Below the pieces are notes generated by a model. The model was not told the DNA's origin. It made no database searches and worked only from the letters and a program-made list of their open reading frames with translations. Below are positions 25,549 to 32,956 of a stretch of 32,956 nucleotides of DNA, piece by piece. Numbering within the stretch: the stretch's first letter is position 1; the number at the start of each line of letters is the position of its first letter. The translations under genes were made by a program, and so were the position numbers. The DNA comes from Bacteroidota bacterium (GTDB lineage: Bacteria; Bacteroidota; Bacteroidia; Bacteroidales; FEN-979), in NCBI GenBank assembly GCA_026391715.1, contig JAPLDO010000035.1:1-32956 (forward strand), in the 5' to 3' direction.

Positions 25549-25553
25549 CAATC

Positions 25554-26870
25554 ATGTCAGAATATTCAAATCTATACCAGTCCAAACTGGTTACCCCTGA
25601 AAAAGCGGTAAAAAATATTAAAAACAATACAACGCTGGTCGTGGCTATGGCTGCGGGAGCGCCGCCAGCCTTACTAAAGGCTATTGCCGCGCGTGTTAAA
25701 AACGATGACCTGAAGGGATTGCAGGTCTGGTTTAAAATTGCCACAAAACATCTGGGTGAAACCCTGCTTGCCGACGATGTGATCGAAAAAGTTGATGCTC
25801 ACAGCATGTTCCTTTCAGGTATTGACCATGCCATCGTAAAACGGCAGCAGCAGACGGGCAAGAAACTGCTGAGTTTTGTCCCGGTTAATTTCAGCCAGAT
25901 CCCGCGACTGATGCGCGAAGTGGTTAAGGTGAATACTTTCGTTATTACCGTTTCACCGATGGACAATGCCGGATATTTTTCATTTGGCACAAACAATGAT
26001 TATGCTACGACTGCAGCACAGGTTTGTGATCAGCTCCTCGTGGAAGTAAATCCGAACATGCCCAGGGTATTCGGCCAATCACAGATTCATGTTTCGCAGG
26101 TTTCTGCAATCATTGAAAACGAGTGTCCGATGATTGAATTCCCTTCCACGGAACCCGGAGAACTGGATATGAAAATCGGTTCCTATGTTGCCCCGGTTGT
26201 GGTCGATGGCGCAACCATTCAGTTGGGTATCGGCAAAGTTCCCGAAGGTGTTGCCCGCTCCCTTTACGGACATAAAGACCTGGGTATTCACACAGAGCTG
26301 TTTTCAAACGGGATGGTCGACCTGATAAGAAGGGGCGTTGTTAATGGAAGGCGCAAATCAATTCATCCGAATAAGATCGTTTGCACCCTGGCAATTGGAA
26401 CCAAAGACACCTACGATTTCATGAACGACAACTCTTCGTTTGAAACCTATTCCTCCGAATATGTCAACGGGATTTCGACTGTAGCAAAGATTGATGATTT
26501 TGTCTCCATCAACACCGCCATTTCCATCGATCTCTATGGCCAGGTCAATGCCGAATTTATTGCCGGGCATGAATACAGCGGTTCGGGCGGACAGTTTGAC
26601 TTTGTGAAGGGCGCCGCCATGGCAAAACGCGGGATCTCGATCATCGCGTTGCATTCGACAGCGAAGGACGGAGCGGTTTCCACTATCGTACCTAAAGTTG
26701 ACATGGTGACCGATGTCCGTATGGATGTTGAACACGTCGTTACTGAATTTGGTATGGTAAATTTACGTGGGAAATCAACCAAAGAGCGCGCCCTCGCCTT
26801 GATCAGCATTGCCGATCCAAGGTTCCAGGAGCAACTGATTCAGGAAGCCAAGAAAGTAACCCTCATCTAA
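25554..26870 (+). CDS. Acetyl-CoA hydrolase/transferase family CoA-transferase
   Basis: A 438-residue cytosolic enzyme that moves CoA between an acyl-CoA and a carboxylate. Length and sequence resemble the 4-hydroxybutyrate/butyrate:acetyl-CoA transferase branch (about 430-440 residues) more than the longer ScpC/Cat1 branch (about 490-500). The catalytic glutamate is likely E248 in GIHTELFSNGM, which attacks the thioester. The glycine-rich loop GIGKVPEGV (225-233) and the C-terminal blocks SGSGGQFDFVKGA, VSTIVPKVD and VVTEFGMVNLRGK are present. The next gene, a methylmalonyl-CoA decarboxylase, follows after 13 bp. That pairing mirrors the E. coli scpB-scpC order of functions, so propionyl-CoA:succinate transfer is one plausible reaction; acetate, butyrate or 4-hydroxybutyrate are alternatives. 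Substrate cannot be fixed from sequence. Confidence 0.88.
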   Translation: MSEYSNLYQSKLVTPEKAVKNIKNNTTLVVAMAAGAPPALLKAIAARVKNDDLKGLQVWFKIATKHLGETLLADDVIEKVDAHSMFLSGIDHAIVKRQQQTGKKLLSFVPVNFSQIPRLMREVVKVNTFVITVSPMDNAGYFSFGTNNDYATTAAQVCDQLLVEVNPNMPRVFGQSQIHVSQVSAIIENECPMIEFPSTEPGELDMKIGSYVAPVVVDGATIQLGIGKVPEGVARSLYGHKDLGIHTELFSNGMVDLIRRGVVNGRRKSIHPNKIVCTLAIGTKDTYDFMNDNSSFETYSSEYVNGISTVAKIDDFVSINTAISIDLYGQVNAEFIAGHEYSGSGGQFDFVKGAAMAKRGISIIALHSTAKDGAVSTIVPKVDMVTDVRMDVEHVVTEFGMVNLRGKSTKERALALISIADPRFQEQLIQEAKKVTLI

Positions 26871-26883
26871 AGCAAGGATAAAT

Positions 26884-27660
26884 ATGGATTCTCTCATTCA
26901 GACGAGTATTGAGAATGGTATTGGCGCCATTTCTCTGGATAATTACAAAAAGCGTAATTCACTGAGCATTGACCTGGTTGGTCAGGTACTTGCGGCTTTT
27001 GAGGATATGCAAAAAGCAAAAGTCAGGGTAGTCATCCTTCGCCAGGCTGGGGCAAATCCGGTTTGGTCGGCAGGCCATGCTATAGACGAACTGCCTGTTG
27101 CTAACGAAGAACCTTTGCCCTATTTCGACCCATTGGAAAAACTGTTGCGTACCATCCGCAAATTCCCGGCGCCGGTTATCGCCATGATTCATGGTTCAGT
27201 ATGGGGCGGCGCACTCGACGTGGTGATGAACTGCGACATGGTGATCGGCGATGAAACCGCCGCTTTCGCCATTACGCCTGCAAAACTGGGACTACCTTAC
27301 AATGCAAGCGGCATTCAGCATTTTCTAAAGAGGCTGCCGGTAAACGTTGTGAATGAGCTCTTTTTCACGGGTATGCCAATGAATTCAGAACGCGCCCTAC
27401 GTTTCAGCATCGTTAATGAGATTGTTCCTGCCGAACATCTGGAGCAGTTCACCAACGATCTTGCGAAACTGATCGCCAGCCGCTCTTCACAGTCCATTGC
27501 TGCATTTAAGGAGCAGTCCAGGATCATACTTTCTTCAGGCGCCATCAGTCCCGAAGTATTTGAGTATATCGAAGAGATCCGGCGACAGGTTTACCATGGC
27601 ACGGATTACAATGAAGGGGTGAAGGCCTTTATGGAAAAAAGAACGCCCAACTTTAACTGA
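26884..27660 (+). CDS. scpB: Methylmalonyl-CoA decarboxylase-like (crotonase superfamily)
   Basis: A 258-residue crotonase-fold protein closely following the layout of E. coli ScpB/YgfG. SAGHAIDELP with H65 corresponds to the SAGHDIHELP of that enzyme; the oxyanion-hole loop is IHGSVWGGALDVVMNCD (about 102-118); TPAKLGLPYN carries Y139; the end is RRQVYHGTDYNEGVKAFMEK followed by RTPNF. The family reaction is decarboxylation of methylmalonyl-CoA to propionyl-CoA. With the upstream CoA-transferase this could form a succinate/propionate cycle, but no methylmalonyl-CoA mutase or epimerase is in the window. A generic enoyl-CoA hydratase is the alternative, less likely given the specific motifs. 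A terminator follows 10 bp after the stop. Confidence 0.85.
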   Translation: MDSLIQTSIENGIGAISLDNYKKRNSLSIDLVGQVLAAFEDMQKAKVRVVILRQAGANPVWSAGHAIDELPVANEEPLPYFDPLEKLLRTIRKFPAPVIAMIHGSVWGGALDVVMNCDMVIGDETAAFAITPAKLGLPYNASGIQHFLKRLPVNVVNELFFTGMPMNSERALRFSIVNEIVPAEHLEQFTNDLAKLIASRSSQSIAAFKEQSRIILSSGAISPEVFEYIEEIRRQVYHGTDYNEGVKAFMEKRTPNFN

Positions 27661-27669
27661 ACAATGCTC

Positions 27670-27709
27670 AATAATACCTGTCCGGAATCCTTCCCGGACA
27701 GTTATTATT
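27670..27709 (+). terminator. Rho-independent terminator after scpB
   Basis: AATAATACCTGTCCGG, a short loop, then CCGGACAGTTATTATT. The 8-bp GC-rich stem CTGTCCGG/CCGGACAG is extended by AATAATA/TTATTATT flanks. It closes the two-gene CoA operon. Confidence 0.75.
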
Positions 27710-27780
27710 ATGACTGAACCCAAATAAAAGATTACTATTTATTGCCTCAATATCACGAATCGAACCAAACAATTAAATCC

Positions 27781-27852
27781 ATGAAAATGAAAACAAAAAA
27801 AACCGGCATATTAATGGTCAGCCTTGTGAAAAACACCAGGCTGACACGCTGA
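27781..27852 (+). CDS. Possible 23-codon leader ORF before the ThrE-like exporter
   Basis: ATG at 27781 to TGA at 27852 encodes 23 residues rich in Lys and Thr (MKMKTKKTGILMV... KNTRLTR). It ends 11 bp before the exporter start, and a perfect hairpin lies within its 3' half. This layout is compatible with a translated leader, but no ribosome-binding site or conservation is known, so it may be chance. Confidence 0.25.
   Translation: MKMKTKKTGILMVSLVKNTRLTR
27817..27845 (+). promoter_or_regulatory. Hairpin upstream of the ThrE-like exporter
   Basis: GTCAGCCT at 27817-27824 pairs perfectly with AGGCTGAC at 27838-27845; an inner GTG/CAC can extend the stem around an AAAAA loop. It ends 18 bp before the exporter ATG and has no T tract, so it is more likely to affect translation or leader structure than to terminate. 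Confidence 0.45.
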
Positions 27853-27863
27853 ACCCTGCAAAA

Positions 27864-29144
27864 ATGACTGAAGTTGTAGCGAAACCAACAGAACCGGATA
27901 CTGAGGGCGCCCGGGTTGATCTCTATTTAAAGCTCGGCATGATGCTTTATGAGGCCGGGGCGTCGGTACACCGTACCATCGACTCGGTGCGTTATTGCGC
28001 CCAGACCTTTGGCGATAACGATATTCATGTTTTTGTGAACTATGAATCCATCGAAGTCAGTCGTCGCGATGGAAATTATACCCATTTCCGGATGCACGCC
28101 CTTGCGGCGCCAATCAAGATGAACGCTGCTTTGCTTCACAAAATCAGCCGATTACTCATCTCCAGTCGTCAAAACGGCGAACTTCCCGCAAGTGTTACAG
28201 AAAATCTGGCGACGCTAAGCAAACAACCTGCTGTAGTTCCAAAGATTGTAACCATTCTGGCTGTCGGACTGGCATGCAGCACGGTCGCACTGTTGAGCCA
28301 TGCCGATTTTAGTTCATTATGGATTGTAATGGTTGCAGCCTCAATTGGCTATGCAACAAAACTTTTTTCAATTGTACGAACCGGCAACATCTACCTTACG
28401 GTGCTGCTGTCGGCGATCGTCACAACCGGGATTGCTTTTGTATTGCTGAAAATAGCCGGGTCTGAAACGAAAGAAACAGCCCTTGTATCTTCTGTATTGT
28501 TTCTTGTCCCCGGATTAGTTCTGATCAACAGCGGACTGGACATCCTAAGGAACCATATGGTTTGCGGGATGGCACGCATCAATTCTGTCATGGTGCAAAT
28601 ACTTATTCTTACCGGAGTACTGCTGGTTCCCCTCTCCATGATTTCAATGACGCCGGGAAGTCAGGCTGAAAATCCTTCTGCATGGACGACTATCCTCATC
28701 AGTTTGGTGGCTGCAGGTATTGCAACGCTCGGGGGTGCACTCATGCAAAACGTACCGCTGAAAGCGCTGGCTGGTACTATAGTAATCGGAGGGTTTGCCC
28801 GGGCCATCCTTGACATTGCGGGTCATTACCATTTTGATCCCATTTTAAGCGTTTTTGCCGCCATGACGGTGGCCACCCTGCTTGCCTTTATTTTAGGCAG
28901 GATTACCCGTGTTTCGGAAGTCGTCATCGCGGTGGTGGTAGCCATCCCCATGATACCAGGAATCGCCTCAATCAACGGGCTCAAAGGGCTTTTTCACCTT
29001 GCACACGCTTCTGCTTTACCTGACGCCGCCCTGGTCCAGGCCACCCTGCAGAGTTCTCTTTTTGCTGTGTCGGTAGTCCTTGCCCTTATTGCAAGCATCA
29101 TTTTCCCCATTATCATACTTACATTGGGAAAACCCAGGGTATAG
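27864..29144 (+). CDS. Threonine/serine exporter family protein (ThrE-like)
   Basis: A 426-residue inner-membrane protein with the two-part ThrE layout. The cytosolic N-terminal domain (about 15-125, DUF1212-type) has the motif LGMMLYEAGASVHRTIDSV and FVNYESIEVSRR. The C-terminal half has about ten hydrophobic segments, including LAVGLACSTVALLSHADF, VSSVLFLVPGLVLINSGLD and VVIAVVVAIPMIPGIASING. Family members characterised in Corynebacterium export threonine and serine by proton motive force; that function is inferred here. In many bacteria the two halves are separate genes, but here they are fused, as in actinobacterial ThrE. It is a single gene between a terminator and a convergent operon. 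The start at 27864 is the only ATG consistent with the N-terminal domain. Confidence 0.85.
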   Translation: MTEVVAKPTEPDTEGARVDLYLKLGMMLYEAGASVHRTIDSVRYCAQTFGDNDIHVFVNYESIEVSRRDGNYTHFRMHALAAPIKMNAALLHKISRLLISSRQNGELPASVTENLATLSKQPAVVPKIVTILAVGLACSTVALLSHADFSSLWIVMVAASIGYATKLFSIVRTGNIYLTVLLSAIVTTGIAFVLLKIAGSETKETALVSSVLFLVPGLVLINSGLDILRNHMVCGMARINSVMVQILILTGVLLVPLSMISMTPGSQAENPSAWTTILISLVAAGIATLGGALMQNVPLKALAGTIVIGGFARAILDIAGHYHFDPILSVFAAMTVATLLAFILGRITRVSEVVIAVVVAIPMIPGIASINGLKGLFHLAHASALPDAALVQATLQSSLFAVSVVLALIASIIFPIIILTLGKPRV

Positions 29145-29297
29145 ATCTGCATACATGTCGTCAGGGAATTGAAGAATCTCGCCGCACGCCGGGAATGCGC
29201 CCGCAGGTACTCAGGAATTGTTAAAATCAGCAGCCTCATGAAAATGAAACGGATTCCCGGCAGTTTAATTCGAAGAATATTTGGCTGATGATTGATG

Positions 29298-30515
29298 CTA
29301 AACCTGTATGGCGGGTAAAGCGGAGACAATTTTGTACGTGTGCTCTGCAATCACGAGTTCTTCATTGGTGGGGATGGTCATCACCTTTACCCTTGATTCC
29401 GGTTTGCTCAGAATCATTTCCTTACTCCTGACCCCGGCATTTCTCTGAGGGTCAAATTCCAGCCCCATGTATTCCATTTCTGAACAGCATAATTCACGGG
29501 TTACCGGGTCATTTTCCCCGATTCCTCCAGTGAATATGAGCAGATCCAGCCCGCCGAGCGCGGCGGTATAAGCCCCGATATATTTTTTAATCCTGTAACG
29601 AAACATGTCGAGCCCGAGAATTGCCCGCTCATTTCCAACAGCGGCCTCCTTTTCAATTTCACGCATGTCCGACGAAACACCGGTAACGCCCAGCATTCCG
29701 CTGTGTTTGTTGACCAGGGTGTTGGCGACTGCAATGTTCAGCTCCTCTTTTTCCATCACATAGGTAAGCGCCCCCAGATCCATATCCCCGGTCCGTGTTC
29801 CCATGATCAGTCCTTCAACCGGCGTCAGTCCCATGGAAGTATCAATTGATTTTCCATTTTTAATAGCCGCCATGGAGGTTCCGTTTCCGAGGTGACAGGT
29901 GATAATTTTCACCGATTCCATTGGGACGCCCAGGATCTCGCAAGCCCGGCGAGCCACATAGTAGTGACTGGTGCCATGAAAACCATAGCGGCGGATGCCG
30001 TACTTTTTATAAAGAGAATAGGGAATGGCATACATATAGGCATGGGCAGGCATAGTCTGGTGAAAAGCCGTATCGAATACCGCGACCTGTGGCGCTTTGG
30101 GCAGCATATATTGCATAGCCTGCACCCCCTTCAGATTAGCCGGATTGTGCAGCGGCGCCAGGGGAATGCATGCTTTGAAATCCTTGATTGTTTCTTCGGT
30201 GATCAGGCTGCTTCCCTTGAAACGCTCGCCCCCATGCACCATCCGGTGCCCCACTGCATTGATTTCCGACAGCGTGCCGATGCAACCATGTTCCTTGCTG
30301 ATCAGCACACCAAGCACATATTCAATGCCCGTCAGGTGGTCGATCACCTCCCCCTGGAGCTTCACCTTATCACCATTCTCCTTTTCATGAAGTAAAAACG
30401 ACCCCTTCATTCCCACTTTTTCCACTATGCCTTTGGCATAGAGCCGGTGACTCTCAACATTGAGAAGCTGGTATTTAATGGAAGAACTTCCGCAGTTCAA
30501 TACGAGTATATTCAT
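29298..30515 (-). CDS. ackA: Acetate kinase
   Basis: A 405-residue cytosolic ASKHA-fold kinase converting acetyl phosphate and ADP to acetate and ATP, the ATP-yielding step of acetate fermentation. Signatures: LVLNCGSSSIKY (phosphate 1 loop), GFHGTSHYYV, and FTGGIGEN. The residues known to be essential in the Methanosarcina enzyme are at matching positions: R91 in GHRMVHGG, D148 in VFDTAFH, H180 in GFHGTSH, R241 in GTRTGD, and the NEE motif near 384-386. Butyrate or propionate kinase activity cannot be fully excluded, but motifs fit acetate kinase. The start overlaps the stop of the upstream dehydrogenase gene (ATGA), so the two are translationally coupled. No phosphate acetyltransferase gene is in the window. 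Confidence 0.95.
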   Translation of the reverse strand: MNILVLNCGSSSIKYQLLNVESHRLYAKGIVEKVGMKGSFLLHEKENGDKVKLQGEVIDHLTGIEYVLGVLISKEHGCIGTLSEINAVGHRMVHGGERFKGSSLITEETIKDFKACIPLAPLHNPANLKGVQAMQYMLPKAPQVAVFDTAFHQTMPAHAYMYAIPYSLYKKYGIRRYGFHGTSHYYVARRACEILGVPMESVKIITCHLGNGTSMAAIKNGKSIDTSMGLTPVEGLIMGTRTGDMDLGALTYVMEKEELNIAVANTLVNKHSGMLGVTGVSSDMREIEKEAAVGNERAILGLDMFRYRIKKYIGAYTAALGGLDLLIFTGGIGENDPVTRELCCSEMEYMGLEFDPQRNAGVRSKEMILSKPESRVKVMTIPTNEELVIAEHTYKIVSALPAIQV

Positions 30516-31474
30516 AGTGTTTCTTCTAAAACTTTATTTCCATCCTTATTATATTTGTAAAATCCGACTCCAGAGATCCTGCCGAGCCTGTTTGCCCGGA
30601 CCAGTTTTTTGATCATGGGGGATGCAATATAACGGGAGGAGCCGAATTCGCTGTAAAGATTTTTCATCCAGCGAACGATTTTGTCCAATCCCACCTTATC
30701 GGCAAACTCAAACGGTCCCAGGGGCATGTTGAAAGATAAACGCATGGCGAGGTCAATATTCTCCATCGAACTCACGCCTTCCATCAGCGTAGCACATGCC
30801 TCGTTCAACAGCACAACGAAAAGCCGCACACTGACCAGTCCGGGAGATTCGGTGACCGGAATGGCAATTTTTTCAATCAGCTTTACAAATTTGATGACCT
30901 TTTCATAGGCATCGTCTGACGTATGAAGTCCCTTTGCAAGTTCCACAACGCTCGCACCTGGGGCTGTAGTGGAAATGTGAAGGCTGACGCACCGTTCTTT
31001 ATGTTTCAATTCCGAAGACAATTCAGTAACAGCAATGGTGGAAGAATTGGTTGCGATGATGCATTTTTTGCTCACCTCCCTTTCGATGTTTAAGAAAACT
31101 TCCTTCCGCATTTCGTAACCCGACTGTCCGTGCTTCAGTTTGATGGTCTCAATTACCAGTTCACAATCGTGAAAATCAGCATACAAAAGCGTGCCCTTGA
31201 TCATGGACAGGATGGCTGTTTTTTCTCCCGGGGTGAGTCCCCAGTGATTGATTTCATGGTCCAGCTCCTTTTTGATTTCCACAAAGGAACGGAGGATAAC
31301 CTCTTCATTGCGTTCGAGAAAAACCACCTCGATTCCATGTTTCGCGGCTGTTATTGCCAACTCCTGCCCCACGCTGCCACAGCCGGCAATGCCTATCTTT
31401 GAGAACAGGGTTTTAGGCCGCATTTCTTTGCTTAGCCCATATTTTTCAATGGGTTCCATAATCAGTTCTGACAT
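30512..31474 (-). CDS. 3-hydroxyacyl-CoA dehydrogenase family protein with altered active site
   Basis: A 320-residue protein with an N-terminal Rossmann fold (GIAGCGSVGQELA, GxGxxG at 31-36) and the C-terminal helical dehydrogenase domain (MPLGPFEFADKVGLDKI; GRISGVGFYKY). Family: NAD(P)-dependent oxidation of 3-hydroxyacyl-CoA, such as 3-hydroxybutyryl-CoA. S144/S145, H166 and E178 fit the catalytic Ser, His and Glu, but the usual HFFNP motif reads HISTTAPG, and the conserved active-site Asn (in PGFIVNRL) is replaced by Val (V216 in PGLVSVRL). An extra 25-residue N-terminal extension precedes the Rossmann fold. It is first in a two-gene operon with acetate kinase. It may act on a different substrate or have reduced activity; an alternative start is M6. 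Confidence 0.8.
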   Translation of the reverse strand: MSELIMEPIEKYGLSKEMRPKTLFSKIGIAGCGSVGQELAITAAKHGIEVVFLERNEEVILRSFVEIKKELDHEINHWGLTPGEKTAILSMIKGTLLYADFHDCELVIETIKLKHGQSGYEMRKEVFLNIEREVSKKCIIATNSSTIAVTELSSELKHKERCVSLHISTTAPGASVVELAKGLHTSDDAYEKVIKFVKLIEKIAIPVTESPGLVSVRLFVVLLNEACATLMEGVSSMENIDLAMRLSFNMPLGPFEFADKVGLDKIVRWMKNLYSEFGSSRYIASPMIKKLVRANRLGRISGVGFYKYNKDGNKVLEETL

Positions 31475-31501
31475 AATAATTCTTCTGTTAAAATTTATAT
31501 T

Positions 31502-31822
31502 TCATGGATGAAAATAAATACCCAGATTAACTTTTATATTCTGCATAACGTAGTTAAATGGGCATTTCGTATACGGATAAAGTCTTCTCAGTTTGATTCG
31601 TGCTTTGTTCGTGGTGAACTGCCAGTTGATTTTCTTTTCGAGCCCATTACGAGACTTCTCCCATGCTTCAACCTCATCCCGGACTTTATCAATTGAGTCT
31701 ATTCTTCGGCATAAACATTGATTATTCAGTACGTTTAGTTCCATCTCAGCCATGTCCAGCCAACTCCCATGTTTCAGAAAGCGCTTGTGCCTTATCAGCA
31801 TATTCAATACTATCAAAAGCAT
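31502..31822 (-). pseudogene. IS630-family-like transposase C-terminal remnant
   Basis: The frame encodes the end of an IS630/Tc1-like DDE transposase: KHGSWLDMAEMELNVL, where the Glu after NMAE/DMAE is the last catalytic acid, then QCLCRRIDSIDKVRDEVEAW and INWQFTTNKARIKLRRLYP. The two catalytic Asp residues and the helix-turn-helix domain are missing. The sequence before KHGSW does not look like transposase in this frame. After RLYP the frame runs on for about 23 residues of unrelated sequence, so the original stop is lost too. Non-functional. Confidence 0.75.
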
Positions 31823-31839
31823 TGTCTATCATGGTATGT

Positions 31840-32154
31840 TCAATGCCCGGGCGATCGCCCCGGTTGCTTGATTTTCTCTGAAACAATTGATTCTTTCCTC
31901 ACGCCGGATTTGCGAATGAACTCTATTTCCACGCCATTTTCCTTGGCAATCCGTTCCGCATTAGCCCGGATTGCATCTTTAAAAGGCTCAGCAAATTTGG
32001 GATAATCAAAAACCTTGACGTTGTTATGATACATATAGCTTGTCATCCCTTGTCTAAAGGATATTTACGGCATTGTGCCTGTAAGGATGAGCCTGTCGTA
32101 ACATGAAAGTACGAAGGCGATTTTCCCTTTGTATGTTTCAGTAAGTAGTTCCAT
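31840..32154 (-). pseudogene. Broken gene of unknown function with one in-frame stop
   Basis: From an ATG at 32154 the frame reads MELLTETYKGKIAFVLSCYD, then RLILTGTMP, a TAA at 32067-32065, and continues in the same frame with ISFRQGMTSYMYHNNVKVFD and later FAEPFKDAIRANAERIAKEN to IKQPGRSPGH before a stop. Both sides of the stop look like one protein, so a single nonsense change has broken it. It is also cut at its 3' side at about 31.85 kb, next to the transposase remnant. From memory the N-terminal pattern ('KGKIxxxLSCYDRxIxxGTxP...QGMTSYxY') belongs to a multi-copy uncharacterised bacterial protein possibly linked to mobile DNA; this is recall only. Confidence 0.6.
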
Positions 32155-32400
32155 CCTGAAAAGTTAAATGTTTTCCCTGTATGGTTCTGGCTTGTCCAGG
32201 TTAGGTGGATGGGTTGGTTAGACGGGAAATTCGGGGGGAATGTTTACTGGAATACCTTGCAAACAAACAGAACTGCAATGATAGAAGAGAAAAATTACAA
32301 GGCGAAGTATTACGGTTGAGAAAGGGGATTCATGTTTGCCTGAGGAAAAAGAGTTTTGATATAAATGAGCGCTATGCGGTAACGAGATTGATTTTAATCA
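32155..32400. other. Gap with no recognisable gene
   Basis: Between the broken gene and the last minus-strand gene I see no credible coding sequence, RNA gene or strong hairpin. Short open frames here lack family resemblance. Confidence 0.5.
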
Positions 32401-32956
32401 TTAATGCTGTTTTCGTAATTCATCAATTTGTTCATTTGTTAAGCCTGTAATCGCATTTATTAGTTCATTTGTACAACCGGCTTTAATAGCATTTTTCGCT
32501 GAATTGATTTTTTCTTCGGTAATACCTTCAATTTTCCCTTCATTTTCAATTATCGAAATCATTGCTTTTTTAGCTTCCGAAATTTTCATTTCAGCAATTG
32601 TTTTTGGGTCAAGCGTTTCGTATTCTATTAATTGTATCGTTTTTGCAATTCCGGTGTTTTTAACATTCAATACGATGTTGATATCATTGTCAATAGATTT
32701 GTTGAATAAATCCAACCAATCCCGATAATTCTTTGGTGTATCGTCACTCTTATATTTTGGATTAGGATTTAAAATCAACAGTTGATGTTTCCATATTTTT
32801 ATCCGCTCGTCTTTTGGGTTTCTGGGGTCGAAATCTATTGACATCACGCTTTCCTGTATCGGCTCGCCTGTCAATTGATCAATTATATATGCCCTTGTCA
32901 AAACAACAATTCCCAGCACAGTTTGCGGAACCTTGTATCTGGATGCTTTTTTCTGT
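32401..32956 (-). CDS. C-terminal part of a probable PD-(D/E)XK/Rpn-like transposase-nuclease family protein
   Basis: The frame is open through the right edge (it reads KKASRYKVPQTVLGIVVL above the first internal GTG at 32919), so the N-terminus, which would carry the nuclease motifs, is outside. About 185 residues are visible: IWKHQLLILNPNPKYK, a KNYRDWLDLFNKSIDND block, then helices with IAEMKISEAKKAM and an ITEEKINSAKNAI-ITGLTNEQIDEL tail. The 'YRDWLDLF' region followed by a charged helical tail recalls Bacteroidota proteins annotated as PD-(D/E)XK nuclease family transposases. Without the catalytic domain this is tentative. Confidence 0.5.
   Translation of the reverse strand, partial: QKKASRYKVPQTVLGIVVLTRAYIIDQLTGEPIQESVMSIDFDPRNPKDERIKIWKHQLLILNPNPKYKSDDTPKNYRDWLDLFNKSIDNDINIVLNVKNTGIAKTIQLIEYETLDPKTIAEMKISEAKKAMISIIENEGKIEGITEEKINSAKNAIKAGCTNELINAITGLTNEQIDELRKQH

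Noticed and set aside
29189-29260. CCGGGAAT...ATTCCCGG inverted repeat between the ThrE-like gene and ackA, as a bidirectional terminator
   Set aside because: The arms are about 56 bp apart with no T tract; a stable terminator hairpin is not supported.
32205-32450. 81-codon plus-strand frame near the right edge
   Set aside because: It overlaps the better supported minus-strand gene antisense and shows no recognisable features.
1-32956. CRISPR arrays, tRNA or rRNA genes
   Set aside because: No regularly spaced short direct repeats with unique spacers, and no tRNA or rRNA signature, were seen; the repeats present are coding units or MITE-like elements.

Overview
The window looks like a chromosomal segment of an anaerobic, fermentative member of the Bacteroidota (probably Bacteroidales-like). 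The signs are several large secreted proteins ending in type IX secretion (T9SS) sorting domains, Bacteroidota-type TAnnTTTG promoter boxes, typical Bacteroidota MITE-like repeats, and a fermentation gene set. Identity is inferred from these family-level signs; no marker gene is present.

Left edge (1-1083): a partial minus-strand gene of unknown function, the C-terminal remnant of a calcineurin-like phosphoesterase, and a 146-bp element with terminal inverted repeats and three internal palindromes lying directly upstream of nuoA.

Complex I block (1084-20161): nuoA, nuoB, nuoC and nuoD are followed, on the same strand and without a visible terminator, by three secreted-protein genes (about 14.4 kb), and only then by nuoE and nuoF. 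nuoG to nuoN are not in the window. The inserted genes encode (i) a 2009-residue protein with Kelch-like repeats, a beta-helix containing 657-bp near-identical units, a dockerin-like segment, a cohesin-like segment and a T9SS tail; (ii) a 2189-residue chimera with four cohesin-like and three Ig-like domains, three S-layer-homology-like (SLH) repeats, a full RHS/YD shell and an unrecognised C-terminal tail; (iii) a 430-residue protein with an orphan YD repeat, Ig/PKD-like domains and a T9SS tail.

Middle (20232-25378, mostly minus strand): a 1424-residue PKD/CUB/T9SS protein, a possible tiny secreted peptide with its own promoter box, and two divergent headless gene fragments that meet at about 25.22 kb, which looks like a deletion or recombination scar.

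Metabolic block (25554-31474): an acyl-CoA:carboxylate CoA-transferase and a methylmalonyl-CoA decarboxylase form an operon. They are followed by a ThrE-type amino-acid exporter preceded by a small ORF and hairpin. A convergent minus-strand operon encodes an atypical 3-hydroxyacyl-CoA dehydrogenase and acetate kinase. Together these suggest acetate, propionate or C4 acid fermentation with substrate-level ATP formation.

Right edge (31502-32956): a graveyard holding an IS630-like transposase C-terminus, a pseudogene with one in-frame stop, and the C-terminal part of a probable PD-(D/E)XK/Rpn-like protein running off the window.

The strongest novelty candidate is the 3.9-18.2 kb secreted cluster embedded inside the nuo genes, especially the cohesin-like/Ig/SLH/RHS chimera next to a dockerin-like protein.
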